This document shows positions 42,779-49,879 of a stretch of 64,000 nt of DNA, in pieces (the stretch's first letter is position 1; the number at the start of each line of letters is the position of its first letter). Below the pieces are notes generated by a model. That model saw only the letters and a list, made by a program, of their open reading frames with translations. It did not search any database and was not told the origin of the DNA. The stretch spans positions 7,179 to 71,178 of the forward strand of contig JAYRMR010000025.1 in assembly GCA_041912595.1 (NCBI GenBank). The letters run 5' to 3'. The position numbers and the translations under genes are program-made. This DNA comes from Roseateles_B sp041912595 (GTDB lineage Bacteria; Pseudomonadota; Gammaproteobacteria; Burkholderiales; Burkholderiaceae_C).

Positions 42779-43041
42779 GACCGGCCCTTGCCGCCCGCGG
42801 CGTCCTGCAGCAGCGCGGCGACGCTCTCCGGCACATCCACCACGACACGGATGCCCAGCCCTTCCAGCACCTGGAAGAGCTTGCCCCACTGCACGGCATC
42901 GCTCCCGCGCTCGATCTTGCCCAGGAAGTTCTCGCTGACCCCGATGCTGCCCGCGGCGTCATCCTGACGGATCTTCTGGGCCTTGCGACTGGCGCGCACC
43001 ACCTGGCCCAGGGCGGCGGCATGATCGATGGAGATCTGCAT
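42775..43041 (-). CDS. hipB: HipB-type antitoxin, XRE-family DNA-binding protein
   Basis: An 88-residue Cro/C1-type helix-turn-helix protein (about residues 10-65, with RKAQKIRQDDAAGSIGVSENFLGKIERG) and a short C-terminal beta strand region. It neutralises HipA and represses the operon. ATG at 43041 was chosen because the first operator ends 4 bases before it and the family starts here; the frame stays open upstream to 43104. Three AATCCTC-N8-GAGGATT type operators lie directly upstream. Confidence 0.92.
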   Translation of the reverse strand: MQISIDHAAALGQVVRASRKAQKIRQDDAAGSIGVSENFLGKIERGSDAVQWGKLFQVLEGLGIRVVVDVPESVAALLQDAAGGKGRS

Positions 43042-43045
43042 GGGG

Positions 43046-43067
43046 AATCCTCGCGTTTGTGAGGATT
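43046..43067 (-). promoter_or_regulatory. HipB operator O1
   Basis: A 22-bp palindrome AATCCTC-N8-GAGGATT, with spacer GCGTTTGT. The architecture equals the E. coli HipB site (TATCC-N8-GGATA). It touches the hipB start codon region and would block both transcription elongation and ribosome access to that DNA. Confidence 0.85.
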
Positions 43068-43095
43068 CTGTACCAGCAGCGCCCGAGTGGCAACA

Positions 43096-43117
43096 AATCC
43101 TCATGGTCGTGAGGATT
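43096..43117 (-). promoter_or_regulatory. HipB operator O2
   Basis: A perfect-arm copy, AATCCTC-N8-GAGGATT with spacer ATGGTCGT, starting exactly 50 bp from the start of O1. Confidence 0.85.
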
Positions 43118-43145
43118 CCAGCGGACAGCGAGGGGAAAAATCAAC

Positions 43146-43167
43146 AATCCTCACGATCGTGCGGATT
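43146..43167 (-). promoter_or_regulatory. HipB operator O3
   Basis: The third copy, AATCCTC-N8-GCGGATT with spacer ACGATCGT, one arm mismatch, starting exactly 50 bp from O2. The equal spacing suggests cooperative binding along one DNA face or looping. Confidence 0.82.
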
Positions 43168-43224
43168 GAAGCGGGCCCATCGTCCGCCTACTCGGGGTCG
43201 GGCGGACGCGCCCCGGAGGCAGGC

Positions 43225-43265
43225 AAAGAAAAAGCGCCCAAGTCAATCAATGACTTAGGCGCTTT
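43225..43265 (-). terminator. Rho-independent terminator of tmRNA
   Basis: Read leftward: a long stem AAAGCGCC-AAGTCA pairing with TGACTT-GGCGCTTT (one bulged pair), 5-base loop, followed by TTTTTCTTT. It ends the ssrA transcript and insulates hipBA. Confidence 0.88.
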
Positions 43266-43298
43266 GGCGGTCGTGAATCCGGGGGGGATTCACTGAAT

Positions 43299-43658
43299 TG
43301 GTGGAGCCGGCGGGAATTGAACCCGCGTCCGCAAGCCATCACCGGGCAGTTCTACATGCTTAGCTCTCTGATTTGATTCTCACGGTGCCAACGCGCAGGA
43401 GCACGCTTTGGACGCCGCCAGCTGAATAATCTCGTCGCCTGCCGTACAGCCCGGCCGGCGACCAGCCTATGTGAATGACTCCGCAGGTGTTGCCACCCCA
43501 GCCCATAGGCCAACTGTTGCGGAGCCTCGTGCTAATTAAGCAGCGAGGGCAAACTTTTCGTCGTTTGCAGGTAGTTTTTTCCAGTGGATTTACGAGCGAA
43601 CTGGTGCTCGGCATGCCCTACTCCGGATCCGCACCCACGTCGAAACCAGGTCGGCCCC
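43299..43658 (-). ncRNA. ssrA: tmRNA (SsrA), one-piece form
   Basis: A 360-base transfer-messenger RNA. The 5' end GGGGCCGACCTGGTTTCGACG and the 3' end GGTTCAATTCCCGCCGGCTC-CACCA form the tRNA-like half, with acceptor pairing GGGGCCG/CGGCTCC (one G-U). The tag reading frame runs 43568 to 43536 and encodes ANDEKFALAA followed by TAA, the typical betaproteobacterial degradation tag. It rescues stalled ribosomes with SmpB. It lies 15 bases beyond the gph stop; its promoter therefore overlaps the gph 3' end. Confidence 0.97.
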
Positions 43659-43667
43659 TTTCAGAAC

Positions 43668-43697
43668 TTCATATTATGCCAGCTGCAGGGACTTCAA
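43668..43697 (-). promoter_or_regulatory. Probable ssrA promoter inside the gph 3' end
   Basis: Read leftward: TTGAAG (43697-43692) as -35 and TATGAA (43673-43668, spacing 18) or TAATAT (43676-43671, spacing 15) as -10. The tmRNA 5' end at 43658 lies 9-12 bases further. The -35 is within the last gph codons. Confidence 0.55.
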
Positions 43698-44384
43698 GAG
43701 GGCGTCAGGCGTCTGGACGATGAAATCGGCGCCCCAGGCCTCGACGGGCTCGCCCTGCCCCAGGTAACCCCAGGCCGCCGCCACGGTCAGCATGCCAGCC
43801 GCCCGGCCCGCGACGATGTCGCGCTCGTCGTCACCCACATAGGCGCACTGCCCGGGCGCGACGCCCAGGCGACGGGCGGCCTCGAGCAGGGGCGCCGGAT
43901 GCGGCTTGGCGTGCGGGGTGGTGTCCCCGCCGATGACGGCGCCAGCACGGGCCGCCAGCCCGAGGCCCGCGGTCACGGGCAGCGCAAAGCGCTCCGCCTT
44001 GTTGGTGACTATGCCCCAGGGCATGGCGGCTCGCTCCAGGGCCTCCAGCAAGGGGTGGACGTCCGGAAAGAGGTCTGTCTCCTGGAGCATGCGGGCCTCG
44101 TAGCGGGCCAGGAAGTCGACACGCAGCGGCTCGAACTCGACATGCGCCGGCGTGACCTGCAAAGAGACGGCCAGCATGCCCCGCGCCCCCGCGCCCACCA
44201 TCGGACGCAGCAGCGCGTAGTCGAGCGGCGGCAGGCCCCGGGAGGCGCGCAGCTCGTTCGCGGCGCCAGCGAGGTCCGGGGCACTGTCGATGAGGGTGCC
44301 GTCGAGGTCGAACAGCACGGCCCGCAGCCCGGCCAGGCGCGCCTGCAGCGCGGCACCCGCATCCGGGCTCATGCACGCATCCAT
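43674..44384 (-). CDS. gph: Phosphoglycolate phosphatase
   Basis: A 236-residue HAD phosphatase. Motif I is LFDLDGTLIDSAPDL, motif II Thr is in GIVTNKAE, motif III Lys in HAKPHPAPL and the acidic motif IV in YVGDDERDIVAG. It removes 2-phosphoglycolate, usually formed during DNA repair. The ubiG-gph order is common in Burkholderiales. Three starts are possible: GTG at 44399 (GTGA overlap with ubiG), ATG 44384, or ATG 44372; the domain starts after all of them. The gene's last codons contain the ssrA promoter. Confidence 0.92.
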   Translation of the reverse strand: MDACMSPDAGAALQARLAGLRAVLFDLDGTLIDSAPDLAGAANELRASRGLPPLDYALLRPMVGAGARGMLAVSLQVTPAHVEFEPLRVDFLARYEARMLQETDLFPDVHPLLEALERAAMPWGIVTNKAERFALPVTAGLGLAARAGAVIGGDTTPHAKPHPAPLLEAARRLGVAPGQCAYVGDDERDIVAGRAAGMLTVAAAWGYLGQGEPVEAWGADFIVQTPDALLKSLQLA

Positions 44385-44395
44385 GAGGTGGCCAC

Positions 44396-45100
44396 TCACG
44401 CCGGACGGCGCAACGCGAACAGGTAGTTCACGTCGGTGTCGCTGCCCAGGCTGTAGCGCTGGGTGAAGGGGTTGTAGCTCAGGCCCTTGCTGCTGTGCAG
44501 TTCCAGGCCGGCTTCGCGCGCCATGCGGGCCAGCTCGGCCGGCTTGATGAAGCGCGCGTATTCGTGCGTGCCGGCCGGCAGCATCTTGAGGACGTACTCC
44601 GCGCCGACGATGGCCAGCAGGAAGCTCTTGAAATTGCGGTTCAGGGTGGACATGAACACCCAGCCGCCCGGCTTCACCAGGGTGTGCAAGGCATTCACCA
44701 CGGAGGCCGGATCGGGCACGTGCTCGAGCATCTCCATGCAGGTGACGGCATCGAAGGCGCCCGGGCGCTGCGCGGCGAGCTCCTCGACGGCGATCTCCTG
44801 GTAGCTCACGTTCGGCGTGCCCGCCTCCATGGCATGCAGCTGCGCCACGCGCAGGGCCTTGGTCGCGAGGTCGATGCCCAGGGCCTCGGCGCCCTTGCGT
44901 GCCAGGGAATCCGTGAGGATGCCGCCGCCGCAGCCCACGTCCAGCACCTTCAGGCCGGCCAGCGGGCACAGGCTGTCGATCCAGGCCAGACGCAGCGGGT
45001 TGATCTGGTGCAGCGGCTTGAATTCGCTCTCGGGGTCCCACCAGCGATGGGCCAGCTCGCCAAACTTGGCCAGCTCTTGGGGGTCGGCATTGATCGTCAT
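44396..45100 (-). CDS. ubiG: Ubiquinone biosynthesis O-methyltransferase UbiG
   Basis: A 234-residue class I SAM methyltransferase. It has the UbiG N-terminus FGELAHRWWDPESEFKPLHQINPLRL, the SAM motif VLDVGCGGGILTDSLA, and TCMEMLEHVPDP. It performs both O-methylation steps of ubiquinone synthesis at the membrane. Length is normal (about 232-240). ATG at 45100 matches the family start; a TTG at 45109 is less likely. It is followed by gph with overlapping or near-overlapping frames. Confidence 0.94.
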   Translation of the reverse strand: MTINADPQELAKFGELAHRWWDPESEFKPLHQINPLRLAWIDSLCPLAGLKVLDVGCGGGILTDSLARKGAEALGIDLATKALRVAQLHAMEAGTPNVSYQEIAVEELAAQRPGAFDAVTCMEMLEHVPDPASVVNALHTLVKPGGWVFMSTLNRNFKSFLLAIVGAEYVLKMLPAGTHEYARFIKPAELARMAREAGLELHSSKGLSYNPFTQRYSLGSDTDVNYLFALRRPA

Positions 45101-45171
45101 GGGGCGCAATGGTAAGTCAAGCCTCCCCGTCCGGCCTTGATGCAGCCCTGGACGGCGCAGGGTCGCGCCAC

Positions 45172-47049
45172 TCAGCCCACATCGGGAGCCGAAGACTCAC
45201 CCGGTGCCGGGTCGTCCCAGCGGCGCCCTTCCCCCAGCCAGATCTCGTTGTGCGCGGCGCCCGCCGGGATCATGGGGAAGCAGTTCTCCTGCGCGGCCAC
45301 GGCGACGTCGAGGAAGAAGGGCCCCGGTGACGCCAGACACTCGGCCAGGGCCTCGTCCAGCTCGGCGCGGGCCGTCACGCGGCGCGCCTGCCAGCCGAAG
45401 GCGCGCGCGAGCGCCACGAAGTCTGGCAGCGCCTCGGTGTAGCTGTGACTCAGGCGGTTGCCATGGATGAGCTGCTGCCACTGCCGCACCATGCCCATGT
45501 AGCCGTTGTTGCTCAGCACCAGCTTGACGGGCGTGCGGTGCTGCACGGCGGTCGAGAGCTCCTGGATGTTCATCAGCACGGACGCATCCCCGCTCACGCA
45601 CGTGACGAGCGCCTCGGGATGGGCGATCTGGGCGCCGATGGCGGCCGGCAGCCCGAAGCCCATCGTGCCTGCCCCGCCGGAGCTGAGCCAGCGCCCGGGG
45701 GCATCCGGCGCCAGGTACTGCGCCGCCCACATCTGGTGCTGGCCGACGTCGGTGGCAACGATCGGCGCCCGGCCCTGCGCCGCCTGGGCGCGCAGTTGCG
45801 CCTGCAGCGCGCGCATAAGCGCCTGCGGGAGGATGACATCGGGGCGGTCGGTGAAGTCCAGGCATTGGCGCGCCTGCCAACCCGCGATGCGCGCCCACCA
45901 CGGCGCCAGCAGCGCGCGGCGCGCGGCGGCGTCACCCGGCCGGCGGGCCTGCCAGCCCTCGAGCAGGCGGCGCAGGCTCTCGCCGCAATCGGCCAGGAGC
46001 GCGACATCGGCCTTCACGACCTTGTGCAGAGAGCGCGGATCGACGTCCAGATGCACGATGCGCGCGCCCGGGCAGAAGCCCTGCAGCCGGCCGGTGACGC
46101 GGTCATCGAAGCGCGCCCCCACGCACACGACGAGGTCCGCCTCGTGCATGGCGAGATTGGCTTCCAGCGTGCCATGCATGCCCAGCATGCCCAGGCTCTG
46201 CGGGTCCTGCGCCGGGAAGGCGCCCAGACCCAGCAGCGTCAGCGTGCAGGGCGCGGCGGTGGCCCGCACCAGCTCGGCGAAATGCGCGCAGGCGGCCGGG
46301 CCGGCGTTGATGAGACCGCCGCCGCCATAGAACACCGGGCGCCGGGCCGACGCCAGCAGGTCCAGGGCGGCATCGATGTCCGCCGGCTCCAGGGGCGTCT
46401 GCTCCCATTGCGGGCGCTGCGCCGGCCGCCAGGGGGCATGCCGCGCGGGGCCGCGCCAATGCGGCAGCGGCGTGAGCTGCACGTCCTTGGGCAGGTCCAG
46501 CAGCACGGGCCCGGGGCGCCCACCCAGGGCCACGGCATGGGCCTTGACCACGGCCGCGCTGACGTCGTCCGCCCGGCGGATCTGGTGGTTCCACTTGGTG
46601 ACGGAACGGGAGATGCCCAGGGCGTCGCACTCCTGGAAGGCGTCCGTGCCGATGGCCGTGGTCGCCACCTGGCCGCTGATGCACAGCACCGGAATGGAGT
46701 CGCACAGGGCGTCCAGCAGGCCGGTGGTGGTGTTGCTCATGCCCGGTCCCGAGGTCACGAAGACCACCCCCACCCGGCCCGTCGTGCGCGCATAGCCCTC
46801 GGCGGCATGCACGGCGGCCTGCTCGTGGCGCACGAGGACATGACGCAGGCGCGGCTCGGCATGCAGGGCGTCATAAAGCGGCAGGACGGCACCGCCCGGA
46901 TAGCCGAAGACGGTGTCCACGCCCAGGCTCAGCAGCGTCTCGATCAGGGCGGCGGCGCCATTGAAGGCCGGTGCGGACGCAGGGGCGGCCGCCGGTGCCG
47001 AAGGCAAACCGGCGGGCAGAAGGCGGGCGGTGTCGAGCGGAGCGTTCAT
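45172..47049 (-). CDS. ilvB: Acetolactate synthase, large (catalytic) subunit
   Basis: A 625-residue thiamin diphosphate enzyme. The catalytic Glu is E76 in VRHEQAAVHAAEGYAR, the FAD/central domain follows, and the TPP motif is GDASVLMNIQELSTA ... NNGYMGMVRQW. The C-terminal NCFPMIPAGAAHNE is typical of biosynthetic enzymes. It condenses pyruvate (or pyruvate plus 2-oxobutyrate) in branched-chain amino acid synthesis. No small regulatory subunit gene is adjacent. A Pro/Ala-rich N-terminal tail of about 30 residues precedes the domain. It diverges from an Lrp-type regulator. Confidence 0.9.
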   Translation of the reverse strand: MNAPLDTARLLPAGLPSAPAAAPASAPAFNGAAALIETLLSLGVDTVFGYPGGAVLPLYDALHAEPRLRHVLVRHEQAAVHAAEGYARTTGRVGVVFVTSGPGMSNTTTGLLDALCDSIPVLCISGQVATTAIGTDAFQECDALGISRSVTKWNHQIRRADDVSAAVVKAHAVALGGRPGPVLLDLPKDVQLTPLPHWRGPARHAPWRPAQRPQWEQTPLEPADIDAALDLLASARRPVFYGGGGLINAGPAACAHFAELVRATAAPCTLTLLGLGAFPAQDPQSLGMLGMHGTLEANLAMHEADLVVCVGARFDDRVTGRLQGFCPGARIVHLDVDPRSLHKVVKADVALLADCGESLRRLLEGWQARRPGDAAARRALLAPWWARIAGWQARQCLDFTDRPDVILPQALMRALQAQLRAQAAQGRAPIVATDVGQHQMWAAQYLAPDAPGRWLSSGGAGTMGFGLPAAIGAQIAHPEALVTCVSGDASVLMNIQELSTAVQHRTPVKLVLSNNGYMGMVRQWQQLIHGNRLSHSYTEALPDFVALARAFGWQARRVTARAELDEALAECLASPGPFFLDVAVAAQENCFPMIPAGAAHNEIWLGEGRRWDDPAPGESSAPDVG

Positions 47050-47105
47050 GCCCGCAGTGTCCCGGAGCCCGCGCGGGAATAGTTGCCGAACTTTCGCCGC
47101 AAGAC

Positions 47106-47133
47106 GCTATATTCAGCAAACTTTGCTGTCCAA
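47106..47133 (-). promoter_or_regulatory. Acetolactate synthase promoter
   Basis: Read leftward: -35 TTGGAC (47133-47128), 16-base spacer, -10 TATAGC (47111-47106). The spacer is filled by the 15-bp palindrome described separately, so a bound regulator would block RNA polymerase. Confidence 0.55.
47114..47128. promoter_or_regulatory. Palindromic operator, probable Lrp/AsnC-type site
   Basis: A perfect 15-bp palindrome CAGCAAA-C-TTTGCTG in the 99-base divergent region. It lies between the -35 and -10 of the acetolactate synthase promoter and just downstream of a TATATT (47108-47113) that could be the -10 of the regulator gene. Control of both genes by the adjacent regulator is the simple reading. 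Confidence 0.65.
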
Positions 47134-47148
47134 CAATCCATTCACAGA

Positions 47149-47610
47149 ATGAAGCTGGATAAATTCGATCTCGCCATCCTGTCCGAGCTGCAGAAAGATG
47201 CCCGCAAGAGCCTGCAGGAGATCAGCCAGGCCGTGGGCCTGAGCACCTCGCCCTGCTGGACGCGCATCAAGCGCATGGAGGAGGCCGGTGTCATCGAGGG
47301 CTACGCCGTCCGCGTGAACCCGGCCGCCGTCGGCCTGGGGGACACGGTCATCGTCCACGTCACGCTGGACAGCCATTCCGACGAGGCGCTGTTCGAGTTC
47401 GGCCGGGCCCTGGAGCAGATCCCGGAGGTGCTGGAGGCCTTCCTCGTCTCTGGCGACTACGACTACTACGTGCGCATCGCCGTGGCCGACACGCGGGACT
47501 ACGAACGCCTGCTGCGGGAGCGCCTCTACAAGATCCCCGGCATCCGGCACAGCAAGTCCAGCTTCGTGCTGCGCCAGCTCAAGCAGAGCCAGCTGCCGCT
47601 GCAGCGCTGA
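47149..47610 (+). CDS. Lrp/AsnC family transcriptional regulator
   Basis: A 153-residue regulator: N-terminal winged helix-turn-helix (LDKFDLAILSELQKDAR, then EISQAVGLSTSPCWTRIKRMEEAGVIEGY) and the C-terminal RAM ligand-binding domain (VSGDYDYYVRIAVADTRDYERLL). Members sense amino acids and bind DNA as octamers or hexadecamers. Its divergence from acetolactate synthase suggests a leucine/branched-chain signal, as Lrp controls ilvIH in E. coli. ATG at 47149; the frame is open upstream but that part holds the promoter. Confidence 0.92.
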   Translation: MKLDKFDLAILSELQKDARKSLQEISQAVGLSTSPCWTRIKRMEEAGVIEGYAVRVNPAAVGLGDTVIVHVTLDSHSDEALFEFGRALEQIPEVLEAFLVSGDYDYYVRIAVADTRDYERLLRERLYKIPGIRHSKSSFVLRQLKQSQLPLQR

Positions 47611-47621
47611 ATCGCGGGCAT

Positions 47622-47658
47622 GAAAAAGCCGCCGGACCCGTGAGGGCTGCGGCGGCTT
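47622..47658 (-). terminator. Terminator of the basic secreted protein gene
   Basis: Read leftward: AAGCCGCC (47658-47651) pairs with GGCGGCTT (47633-47626), followed by TTTCA. It lies 39 bases after the stop of the leftward gene and also just after the regulator stop, so it may serve both. Confidence 0.7.
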
Positions 47659-47696
47659 GCTGCGGTGCGCGCACGGGGGCGCGCACGGGGCCTGGA

Positions 47697-48014
47697 TCAG
47701 TGCATGGCCTTGCCGTGCTTGTGGCTGGCCTTCACCTTGGCGCCCCAGGCGGCCTTGTGCGACTTGCCGGCGGCCTTCTTGCCGGCCTTCTTGGTGCTCT
47801 TCTTGGCAGCTGCCGACTTCTTGTGGGCCTTCTTGGCCTTCATCGTCGGCTGCTGGGCCAGGGCCTGCTGCTGCGGCTGAGCGGCCACGGCGGGGGCGAT
47901 GGCCGGCTGCGGCGTCACCAGGGGAGCCGCAGGCTGGACACTGCCCTGGGCTTGCTGGGCCAGGGCGGGCAACGCCAGCAGGCTGGCAAGGCTGAGGGTC
48001 AGGATGCGTTTCAT
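47697..48014 (-). CDS. Small exported Lys/Ala/His-rich basic protein
   Basis: A 105-residue protein. A signal peptide (residues 1-19, MKRILTLSLASLLALPALA) precedes a Gln/Pro/Ala-rich stretch (20-57) and a strongly basic tail of repeated KKAxKKS/KKAGKKAAGK units (58-105) ending HKHGKAMH. The composition is like acid-shock (Asr-type) proteins or histone-like tails. Function unknown. It has its own terminator and codon use like its neighbours. Confidence 0.75.
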   Translation of the reverse strand: MKRILTLSLASLLALPALAQQAQGSVQPAAPLVTPQPAIAPAVAAQPQQQALAQQPTMKAKKAHKKSAAAKKSTKKAGKKAAGKSHKAAWGAKVKASHKHGKAMH

Positions 48015-48062
48015 GTGCGGATTCCAATCAAGAGGGCTGAACTGCAGTCTACGTCCTGCTCG

Positions 48063-48911
48063 TCACTCGAACAGGCCTTGACGCAGCCATTTTGTTGCGA
48101 CCCATTTCTCGCCCTCCAGCACCGGCGCACCGGCGTGCAGGCTGAGGGTCGAAGGATCGGGCTGGCCGTAGCTGAAGAACACGGCGTTGCCCTTCACCGG
48201 GGCGATCTCCAGGCGGCTGTCGGGGAAGATGGTGCCACCGCCGCGCCGGGGCGTATTGAGATACATCACGACCGTGCCCACGCGCTGCCCGCCCCGCTGC
48301 AGGATGGACGGCGTGCTGGCGTGGTAAGGGTCGAAGTAGTCGTAGTGCGGCAGGTACTCGGCACCGGGCTTGTAGCGCAGGATCTGCAGGCCCTCCCCGT
48401 TCTCGACGGGCCAGTGCAGCAGCGCGGCGATGCGGGCCTCGACGCGCGCGCACAGCTCGCTTTCGCCCCGCTCGAAGAACATGCCGTCGCTGGTGCGCGC
48501 GGTGTTGACCTCGCTGCCGTCCACCTTCACGGCCACGGTCTCGGAGCGGCTCAGGCGCTCACGGCTCTGGGCGATGAGCGCGTCGCACTCCTCGTGCGAG
48601 AGCAGGTCACCGAAGAGCACGACGCGGGGATGCGCCAGCGTCATCAGCACCTTGACGTCGCGGTCCAGCGCGCGGATGACCGAGGGCTGGCCGGCCAGGT
48701 CGGGCTCGGGCAGCGAGTCCATGAAGACCTTGCCGGCGCGGCGCGCCTCGTCCTTCTGGTGCGACTGGAAGACCTGGGCGAAGGCCGTCCGGGCGACCTT
48801 CTCGTCCCAGCCGCTCTGCACCATGGCCGCGAGGATCTTGTCGCCCGAGACACCGGCGCGGAGCTGCTCGGTGATCCAGCGGCACAGTTCGGGAGAGGCG
48901 GCTTGCCCCAT
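48063..48911 (-). CDS. 2OG-Fe(II) dioxygenase, prolyl 4-hydroxylase-like
   Basis: A 282-residue protein. The C-terminal double-stranded beta-helix domain holds the iron ligands H-x-D in LPHYDYFDPY and the distal His in LSLHAGAPVLEGEKW, with the 2-oxoglutarate-binding Lys nearby (KWVATKW). The motif EVNTARTSDGMFF is typical of prolyl 4-hydroxylase relatives. An N-terminal helical section of about 80 residues is of unknown role. Substrate unknown; hydroxylation of a proline in a protein is plausible. ATG at 48911 has AGGAG upstream. Confidence 0.9.
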   Translation of the reverse strand: MGQAASPELCRWITEQLRAGVSGDKILAAMVQSGWDEKVARTAFAQVFQSHQKDEARRAGKVFMDSLPEPDLAGQPSVIRALDRDVKVLMTLAHPRVVLFGDLLSHEECDALIAQSRERLSRSETVAVKVDGSEVNTARTSDGMFFERGESELCARVEARIAALLHWPVENGEGLQILRYKPGAEYLPHYDYFDPYHASTPSILQRGGQRVGTVVMYLNTPRRGGGTIFPDSRLEIAPVKGNAVFFSYGQPDPSTLSLHAGAPVLEGEKWVATKWLRQGLFE

Positions 48912-48986
48912 CGTGGTCTCCTTGTGTCCTTGCGTTCTCGTGTTTGTACTTGCCGTGACGGGTGATGGCACCGGGCGGCCAAGCGC

Positions 48987-49766
48987 TCAGCGCCGGCGCC
49001 GGAACACCAGGCGCTCGGGCGTCGAGGCCTCGGCGGCGAAGGCGTAGTCGTCCACGGCGAAATCCTTGAGCCCCTCGGGCCGGTCCACGCCCTGCTCGAT
49101 GCAGTAGCGGGCCATCAAGCCGCGTGCCCGCTTGGCGAAGAAGCTGATGATCTTGTAGCCGCTGCCCTTCCAGTCCTCGAACTGGCACTCGATCACACGG
49201 GGGTGCAGCGCGGGGCGGTCCGCGGCCTTGAAGTACTCCTGGGACGCCAGATTGACGATCACCGGCACATGCGAGGCCGCGGCGCGCGCATTGAGGTGCT
49301 CCGCGATGCGGTCGCCCCAGAAGGCGTAGAGGTTGCGGCCGCGCGCGTTGGCCAGGCTCGTGCCCATTTCCAGGCGGTAGGGCTGCATGCGGTCCAGCGG
49401 GCGCAGCACGCCGTAAAGGCCGGACAGGATCAGCACGTGCTCCTGTGCCCAGTGCAGCTGCTTGAGGCTCAGGCTCCGGGCGTCCAGGCCGTCGTAGACA
49501 TCGCCGTTGAAGGCCAGCACGGCCGGCTTGCTGTTCTCGGGCGTGAAGCGCGGCTCCCAGGCCTGGTAGCGGGCGACGTTGAGCGCCGAGAGCGCATCGG
49601 AGAGGTCCATCAGCCGGGCGATGTCCGCCTGGGACTTCCCGCGCAGCACCTCGATCAGGGCGACGGACTCCGGGATGAACTGCGGCTCGGTGGCCAGGGC
49701 CTCGACGGCCGGCGAGACCGGGCTGTCGTAGTCCAGGGATTTCGCGGGCGAGAGCAGGAAGAGCAT
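48987..49766 (-). CDS. yaaA: Peroxide stress protein YaaA (DUF328)
   Basis: A 259-residue protein of the YaaA family. Landmarks are MLFLLSPAKSLDYDSP at the start, AFNGDVYDGLDA, ILSGLYGVLRPLDRMQPYRLEMG, and FWGDRIAEHLN. E. coli YaaA (258 residues) lowers intracellular free iron during peroxide stress and binds DNA through a helix-hairpin-helix. ATG at 49766 matches the conserved family start. Confidence 0.94.
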   Translation of the reverse strand: MLFLLSPAKSLDYDSPVSPAVEALATEPQFIPESVALIEVLRGKSQADIARLMDLSDALSALNVARYQAWEPRFTPENSKPAVLAFNGDVYDGLDARSLSLKQLHWAQEHVLILSGLYGVLRPLDRMQPYRLEMGTSLANARGRNLYAFWGDRIAEHLNARAAASHVPVIVNLASQEYFKAADRPALHPRVIECQFEDWKGSGYKIISFFAKRARGLMARYCIEQGVDRPEGLKDFAVDDYAFAAEASTPERLVFRRRR

Positions 49767-49828
49767 GGGTCGAGATCGGCGATGGGGGTCAGGTGATGCC
49801 CCCGCATTGTGGCGCAGCGCCAATGACA

Positions 49829-49853
49829 AGGCCCGCTGCGGGGCAGCGGGCCT
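49829..49853. terminator. Hairpin after tolC
   Basis: AGGCCCGCTGC (49829-49839), GGG loop, GCAGCGGGCCT (49843-49853): an 11-bp perfect stem 27 bases past the tolC stop. It lacks a U-tract, so it may be a weak terminator or 3' stabiliser. Confidence 0.6.
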
Positions 49854-49879
49854 GAAGGCGCACGCGGCGCGAGAGGGGC

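Noticed and set aside
43046..43167. A three-unit CRISPR-like repeat
   Set aside because: The units are palindromic, only three, spaced by 28 bases and located at the hipB promoter, with no cas genes; they are operators.
43360..43614. A small protein of 84 residues within the tmRNA region
   Set aside because: The stretch folds as tmRNA with tag frame and tRNA-like ends; the frame is accidental.
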